NCBI GenBank assembly: GCA_021798655.1
Contig: JAJZFE010000151.1
Location: 1 to 6,043, forward strand
Direction: 5' to 3'
DNA length: 6,043 bases
Source of the DNA: Acidobacteriota bacterium
GTDB lineage: Bacteria > Acidobacteriota > Terriglobia > Terriglobales > Acidobacteriaceae
Shown: positions 3,701-6,043 of the stretch, one piece after another
Layout: the number at the start of each line of letters is the position of its first letter
Position numbering within the stretch: the stretch's first letter is position 1
Made by a program: the position numbers and the translations under genes
The notes under the pieces: generated by a model
Databases searched by the model: none
Seen by the model: only the letters and a program-made list of their open reading frames with translations
What the model was told of the DNA's origin: nothing

Positions 3701-6043
3701 GAGGAGCACCTGAAGGCGCTCGAGCGCTACCTGGAGCGCGTGTCGGAGGCGGGTCTGCTGCTCAAGTGGCGCAAGTGTCACCTCTTCCAGCGGGAAGTCC
3801 GGTTCCTGGGCTACCGCGTCTCGGCGGAGGGCGTCAGCATCGATCCGGAGCGCGTCCGGGTCATCACCGAGATGGCGGCGCCAACGAACCCCACCGGCGT
3901 TCGCCGCTTCGTCGCCATGTGCAACTACCAGCGTCACTTCATCTACAAGTTCGCCGAGATCGCAGAACCGCTGCACCAACTCACGCGCACCGGCGCGGCG
4001 TGGGTCTGGGGGGCGCCGCAGCAGCGGGCGTTCGAAACGCTGAAGCAGAAGATGGTGGAGGCGCCGATCCTGGCGCACCCGGACGACTCCAAGCCATACT
4101 TCCTCGAGACTGACGCCTCGGAGGGCGCCGGCGAGCAGCGCAGCACGATCGGTGCGGCGCTCTGCCAAGAGCACGACGGCAAGAAGCGGGTGGTGGCCTA
4201 TGGCAGCAAGATTCTATCGCAGGAGGAGACGAACAGCTACCGGCGCGCAATCTCGGACCTAGAGCTGTACGCGGTGGTGTACTGGTCCAAGTACTGGCGG
4301 CACTACCTGCACGGCGCGGACTTCACCGTGCTGACGGACCACGAGCCGCTGGTCCGCATTCTCAGCCCGACGAGATCAGCGCCCGCGACGCGCGAGAACA
4401 CCCGCATGGCGCGCTTGACGCTCAAGATGGAGGAGTTTCGGCCGCGCATGACCGTCAAGCACCGGCCTGGTAAACTCAACGTGCTGGCGGACGCGCTCAC
4501 GCGGGAGCCGATCGTGCCTCGTGTCAGCAGCAATAGCGCCACGGCTGCGACAGCGCCGAGCGGGAATCTCATGCGGGACGGCAAGAAGGAGGAGATGCGG
4601 GCGCTGCAGAAGGCCGACCCGGCGTATGCGGACATCATCGACTACATGGAGGGCAAGAGCGTGCCAACGGACCCTCAACGGGCCCGCGCGGCGGCGGCGC
4701 AGGCGGCGCACATGTTCCTGGAGGACGGCGTGCTCTACAACGTGTGGTGGCCGCCGGGCGAGGCGGTATCGACGCGGACCCGGTACCAGCTAGCAGTGCC
4801 GGCTGGTGCGTTGCGAGCGGAGATCCTCGGCCAGTACCACGACGGCCCTATGGGCGGACACTGCGGCTACGAGAAGGTGTACGAGCGCGTGCGCGAGTTG
4901 TACTGGTGGCCGCAGATGCCAAAGGCCATCAAGGACTACATCGCGGCCTGCCCGGTGTGCCAGGCTCAGCGGCCACCGGCGGAGAAGTACGGGCTACTGC
5001 AGCCGATTCCGATGACAGCGCGGCGGCCGTGGTCGCTGATCGCCATGGATTTTGGCGGCGGGCTACCAGAGTCGGAAAGCGGGAACAAGTACGTGCTGGC
5101 GTTCGTCGACTGCACCAGCAAGGAGGTGGAGCTAGAGGCCACGAAGGACCAGGAGACGACAACGGTCGCACGGGCGCTGATGAACCGCGTGTTCTATCGT
5201 CACGGGTGCTGCGAGGGCATATGCTCGGACCAGGCGGCCAACTTCAAGAGCGGGCTGATGGCGGAGGTGAACAAGATCGCGGGCGTCGTGCAGCGTTTCT
5301 CGGTGGCATACCACCCGCAGTCGCATGGGCAGGTCGAGAACGTCCTCAAGCAGGTCTGGAAGCAGCTGGCGGGGCACGTCAGCAAGCACCAGCGCGACTG
5401 GGACCAGCACCTACCCAAGGTGGAGGCGGTGCTGCGCTTCTCTCCGAGCAAGACGACGGGGATTGCGCCGATCAAGATGATCACCGGCTACGACGCGCGG
5501 CTGCCAATCGACACGCAACTACCGGTCATCGAGCCGCAGCGGGAGATGGACCGACAACCGGACGCGGCGCGGCGGCAGGAGGCGCTGACGAAGGAGCTCA
5601 GCGAGGTGTTCGAGAACGTCCAGAAGCGCGTCAAGAAGGCCCAGGAGTCGCAGAAGAAGCAGCACGACAAGAACCGCACGGATCCCGGCGGCCGCTTCAA
5701 CGTCGGCAAGCGGGTGATGCTGCTCAACAAGCGGCCAGCGTTTCCGGGCGCGAGCACCAAACTGCACCTGCCGTTCGAGGGCCCGTTCGAGGTGGTGGAG
5801 AAGAAGGGCGACCTTAACCGCGTGCTGCGGGGACTGAACAACCCGGACGACTTCCGCCTCGTGCACGTGGATCGGCTCAAGCCGTTCGTGGAGCGCCAGG
5901 AGGACGCGAAGCGGGAGGAGGAGAGGAAGCAGGCGGCGGAGGAGAAGGTGGAGGAGAAGCCTCATCCGGCACCGGCGCGCGAGGACCGTTTCGAGGTCGA
6001 GGAGATTCTGCAGGAGAAGAGGGACGAGAAGGGCAAGGTCCAC
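722..6043 (+). CDS. gag-pol: Gag-Pol polyprotein (Gag, PR, RT, RNase H, IN, start of chromodomain); 3' partial
   Basis: One frame runs without a stop from ATG 722 to the last base, giving 1774 codons. Continued with the sequence seen at 134-502 it would be about 1897 aa. Domains by residue from Met1: coiled coil 45-108, Ala/Thr/Pro-rich linker 109-155, capsid-like region about 158-340, two CCHC knuckles 386-416, RGG box 421-462, acidic stretch 476-500, protease 524-640, PR-RT linker about 641-835, RT 836-1045, RNase H 1124-1263, integrase about 1355-1722, hinge, then chromodomain from 1756. There is no frameshift or readthrough stop between Gag and Pol, so all proteins come from a single precursor cut by the protease. 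TAG at 719-721 fixes the upstream limit. ATG 725 has the better context (A at -3, G at +4) than ATG 722 (T at -3), so initiation may occur at the second Met. Every catalytic residue I can place is intact. Confidence 0.96.
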   Translation, partial: MMADPFRTPTGKDGPGDGGNGGPHPSWPSTGGGETRSSGPPPIAYQELLALRAEIERVKGEKADAQLHALEVERKLAAAQRQSREDLMTLRQEMEELKQRLAMERLNRPRTAATTSTAPTSSTAPAAVTAPTAPTASTASTALGAVLAAAPPAPALTVDQALKNRVNVQSFPPEGFDKLTTAGKARVLGRWLVLVGRNCSVLGNWRASANIIQPKIGTECDPTFHDSEAEFRQAAIKRYLGVDNIDVIWICTHCTLQALGSADRIQLWEDLCIIAGLSMQHGDLMEDPHVLKHFLKIAGFVSNDPGFYVNYQPIGRSRRQTREQLLNLPADMRDFPKSVKPSPSPSSLAVAAAQAAAPPTTADIAAAAVQALKDLVSKPAAQPSRCYNCGKTGHFAYECYAPCGVCGQNTHISRDCPSEQRRRVGGYGNRGAPGRGRGGRGGGRGRGGGRGGGRGGGQRGGNNTPQGSTNAAALNEEEDYEEYDDVEPAYSAAASDVESDQGSKPKSSYISRQEWLDRLAINDVIYEPLSVELKIAGVRTKTTSDTGSSVTMLTYKKLQSITGQERPKMEPPRLRVASITGESIKILGQVTLPVELDRTRMIRFQVVERAPHDALLGMDVMARMNVRIKLGDEGCLKINGVRINAPAKRARANQVGLVRAERSVTLRPYSISLVITSGEFTTDAITMERCEEATLPLGLIPIPGIHATVERKKSNMALANCTGRPICIPKGALLGRAEPLQPDAQVCAVLPTVKKPGEKMERRPDDKDPTQISEAELRKCVADMRGVRDDIKEQLLKMLLEHRWVFRTDLSGAGAANLEPMKIVTTDEEPTQARGPRLSPKEQEAERAELEKMARSNVVDKTRSAWSSPVMMVPKSDGSIRFCIDFRGLNRKTIKDPYPLPRIDESLDKLGKAKWFSSFDLASGYWQMPLDPDSREKTAFTVRGLGRFHFLVVPMGLKNAPACFQRAMDKLLEGLLDDTLAYLDDVLVYSNTEEEHLKALERYLERVSEAGLLLKWRKCHLFQREVRFLGYRVSAEGVSIDPERVRVITEMAAPTNPTGVRRFVAMCNYQRHFIYKFAEIAEPLHQLTRTGAAWVWGAPQQRAFETLKQKMVEAPILAHPDDSKPYFLETDASEGAGEQRSTIGAALCQEHDGKKRVVAYGSKILSQEETNSYRRAISDLELYAVVYWSKYWRHYLHGADFTVLTDHEPLVRILSPTRSAPATRENTRMARLTLKMEEFRPRMTVKHRPGKLNVLADALTREPIVPRVSSNSATAATAPSGNLMRDGKKEEMRALQKADPAYADIIDYMEGKSVPTDPQRARAAAAQAAHMFLEDGVLYNVWWPPGEAVSTRTRYQLAVPAGALRAEILGQYHDGPMGGHCGYEKVYERVRELYWWPQMPKAIKDYIAACPVCQAQRPPAEKYGLLQPIPMTARRPWSLIAMDFGGGLPESESGNKYVLAFVDCTSKEVELEATKDQETTTVARALMNRVFYRHGCCEGICSDQAANFKSGLMAEVNKIAGVVQRFSVAYHPQSHGQVENVLKQVWKQLAGHVSKHQRDWDQHLPKVEAVLRFSPSKTTGIAPIKMITGYDARLPIDTQLPVIEPQREMDRQPDAARRQEALTKELSEVFENVQKRVKKAQESQKKQHDKNRTDPGGRFNVGKRVMLLNKRPAFPGASTKLHLPFEGPFEVVEKKGDLNRVLRGLNNPDDFRLVHVDRLKPFVERQEDAKREEERKQAAEEKVEEKPHPAPAREDRFEVEEILQEKRDEKGKVH
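854..1045 (+). other. Gag N-terminal coiled coil
   Basis: Residues 45-108 form a long charged helix with heptad-like spacing of Leu, Ile and Met, for example in LLALRAEIERVKGEKADAQ and LMTLRQEMEELKQRLAMERL, and no Pro or Gly inside apart from one Gly near the middle. Such a segment suggests Gag self-association during particle assembly. The 44 residues before it are Gly/Pro-rich and probably disordered. Call based on composition and heptad pattern. Confidence 0.72.
1052..1147 (+). repeat. Degenerate ACGGCN hexamer tract encoding a Thr/Ala/Pro linker
   Basis: The codon pair ACG-GCN (Thr-Ala) recurs many times in this stretch, interspersed with CCC, TCA and TCT, giving an Ala/Thr/Pro/Ser-rich flexible linker (residues 111-142) after the coiled coil. 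The pattern looks like slippage expansion within Gag and is a likely site of length variation between copies. Confidence 0.7.
1193..1741 (+). other. Capsid-like Gag region, family not recognised
   Basis: Residues 158-340 look globular, with mixed hydrophobic and charged stretches and several Trp and Cys residues (WLVLVGRNC, VIWICTHCTLQ, RIQLWEDLCIIAGL). Position between the coiled coil and the zinc knuckles is where the capsid domain sits in Ty3/gypsy Gag. I cannot align it with confidence to the common retrotransposon gag domain by eye. The following residues to about 385 are Ala/Pro-rich linker. Confidence 0.55.
1877..1969 (+). other. Nucleocapsid: two CCHC zinc knuckles
   Basis: The first knuckle is C386, C389, H394, C399 (CYNCGKTGHFAYEC), spacing CX2CX4HX4C. 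The second is C403, C406, H411, C416 (CGVCGQNTHISRDC) with the same spacing and only three residues between them. Zinc knuckles of this type bind the genomic RNA and chaperone primer annealing. This is the clearest Gag marker in the window. Confidence 0.95.
1982..2104 (+). other. Arg/Gly-rich (RGG) box following the zinc knuckles
   Basis: Residues 421-461 are almost entirely Arg and Gly. The DNA contains two 18-bp units sharing the 14-mer GGCCGAGGCGGCGG at 2036-2049 and 2054-2067, each encoding Gly-Arg-Gly-Gly-Gly-Arg, plus a degenerate third. RGG boxes bind RNA, often G-quadruplex RNA, and are targets of arginine methylation in eukaryotes. An acidic run follows at residues 476-500 (2147-2221; EEEDYEEYDDVE). 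Together they extend the nucleocapsid; the exact role is inference. Confidence 0.85.
2291..2641 (+). other. Aspartic protease (retropepsin-like) domain
   Basis: Residues 524-640 contain the active-site loop SDTGSS with catalytic D545 (codon 2354-2356), a probable flap around ASITGE, and the C-terminal ALLGMDVM motif (residues 614-621), matching the LLGMD-type psi loop of Ty3/gypsy proteases. The enzyme works as a homodimer and cuts the polyprotein. The cleavage sites cannot be read from the sequence. Confidence 0.92.
2642..3226 (+). other. Protease-RT linker region
   Basis: Residues 641-835 separate protease from RT. The first part looks beta-rich (SVTLRPYSISLVITSGEF) and ends with NCTGRPICIPKGALLGRAEP, a pattern I have seen in the same position in other Ty3/gypsy polyproteins. 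The second part is charged and helical (AELRKCVADMRGVRDDIKEQ) and leads into the RT with EHRWVFRTDLSG. No enzymatic motif is visible. Confidence 0.5.
3227..3856 (+). other. Reverse transcriptase domain
   Basis: Residues 836-1045 carry the RT motifs in order: SAWSSPVMMVPKSDGSIRFC, IDFRGLN, YPLPRIDE, SSFDLASGYWQMPL with catalytic D920, FLVVPMGLKNAPACFQRAMD, YLDD with catalytic D984 and D985 (3671-3676), and VRFLGYRVSAEG. The metal-binding triad is complete. YLDD is a common variant of YxDD in Ty3/gypsy. A thumb/connection region follows at 3857-4090. Confidence 0.97.
4091..4510 (+). other. RNase H domain
   Basis: Residues 1124-1263 include FLETDAS (D1131), DLELYAVVYW (E1181), LTDHEPL (D1206) and ADALTREP (D1257), the four acidic residues expected of a Ty3/gypsy RNase H. 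It degrades the RNA template and generates the PPT primer. The linker from 4511 to about 4783 is Ala-rich and leads to integrase. Confidence 0.95.
4784..5887 (+). other. Integrase: H2C2 zinc domain, DDE core, GPF module
   Basis: The zinc-binding region has H1373, H1380, C1410 and C1413 (HDGPMGGH and CPVC). The catalytic core has D1443 (AMDF), D1503 (SDQAANF) and E1539 (GQVEN), with exactly 35 residues between the last two, the D,D(35)E spacing. A helical segment rich in Lys and Gln follows, then FNVGKRVMLL, FEGPFEVVEKKG (GPF at 1687-1689) and VHVDRLKPF, which make the GPY/F module of Ty3/gypsy integrases. A Glu/Lys/Arg-rich hinge (5888-5980) connects it to the chromodomain. Confidence 0.95.
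5918..6043 (+). repeat. 126-bp direct repeat, right copy (partner 8-133)
   Basis: The copy is identical over all 126 bases to 8-133 and runs to the very last base, so the true repeat may continue beyond the window. Upstream, the right copy reads Lys-Arg-Glu-Glu-Glu-Arg across 5909-5926, while the left copy reads Ala-Arg-Glu-Glu-Arg across 2-16. Confidence 0.97.
5987..6043 (+). other. Chromodomain, start only (cut by window end)
   Basis: The first 19 codons of the chromodomain (RFEVEEIL onward) are present, identical to 77-133. The window ends on a codon boundary just before the Tyr of the central beta strand, so the cage Trp and second Phe are missing here but present in the left copy. Confidence 0.92.

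Larger units (their letters stand above)
515..6043 (+). mobile_element. Ty3/gypsy chromovirus LTR retrotransposon, near-complete unit
   Basis: The order is LTR, primer-binding site, gag, protease, reverse transcriptase, RNase H, integrase, chromodomain. Integrase lying after RT/RNase H is the Ty3/gypsy (Metaviridae) order, and a chromodomain at the integrase C-terminus defines chromoviruses. The unit lacks only its last 123 codons, stop, PPT and 3' LTR at the right edge. All of these are visible at the left edge (134-644) in what is either the neighbouring copy or the same circular molecule. The period between matching ends is 5910 bp, so a standard insertion with two 130-bp LTRs would be about 6040 bp. 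No flanking host DNA is present, so no target-site duplication can be seen. Class assignment is very secure; the clade within chromoviruses is not resolved. Confidence 0.95.

Noticed and set aside
722..6043. Bacterial or phage origin, or a DNA defence retroelement (retron, DGR, abortive-infection RT)
   Set aside because: The PR-RT-RNaseH-IN order, CCHC Gag, LTR, PBS, PPT and chromodomain are diagnostic of a eukaryotic Ty3/gypsy chromovirus.

Overview
The window is one unit of a Ty3/gypsy-type LTR retrotransposon of the chromovirus group. The host is therefore eukaryotic. The coding sequence is intronless and strongly G/C-biased at third codon positions, which would suit a GC-rich protist, alga or fungus, but nothing here fixes the lineage. 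There is no bacterial operon, tRNA, rRNA or CRISPR array.

Layout. Positions 2-505 are the 3' end of a gag-pol reading frame: end of integrase, chromodomain and a basic tail, stopping at TAA 503-505. The stop runs into a polypurine tract (504-513). Next comes a very short LTR (515-644, 130 bp) with perfect 6-bp terminal inverted repeats TGTAAG/CTTACA. Three bases later is a primer-binding site (648-662) that best fits a serine tRNA. A 77-nt leader (645-721) leads to two adjacent ATGs (722, 725). From there one uninterrupted frame runs to the last base of the window (722-6043, 1774 codons) and encodes Gag, protease, reverse transcriptase, RNase H, integrase and the start of the chromodomain.

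The last 126 bases (5918-6043) repeat bases 8-133 exactly, in the same frame, with a period of 5910 bp. The window therefore reads 'end of element - LTR - almost whole element', as in a one-LTR circle, a tandem array sharing LTRs, or an assembly in which two identical LTRs were merged. If the right end continues like the left end, the polyprotein is about 1897 aa, and a normal insertion with two LTRs would be about 6040 bp. The first 7 bases do not match the corresponding bases at the right end, so the two copies of the hinge differ slightly or the left edge is imperfect.

How the parts work together. The LTR would drive the genomic RNA. Gag (coiled coil, capsid-like region, two CCHC knuckles, RGG box) would package it. 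The tRNA annealed at the PBS would prime minus-strand synthesis and the PPT plus-strand synthesis. Protease would cleave the single Gag-Pol product, and integrase with its chromodomain would insert the cDNA, probably into methylated-histone chromatin. All catalytic residues I can place are present and no stop or frameshift interrupts the frame, so the copy looks young and potentially autonomous.
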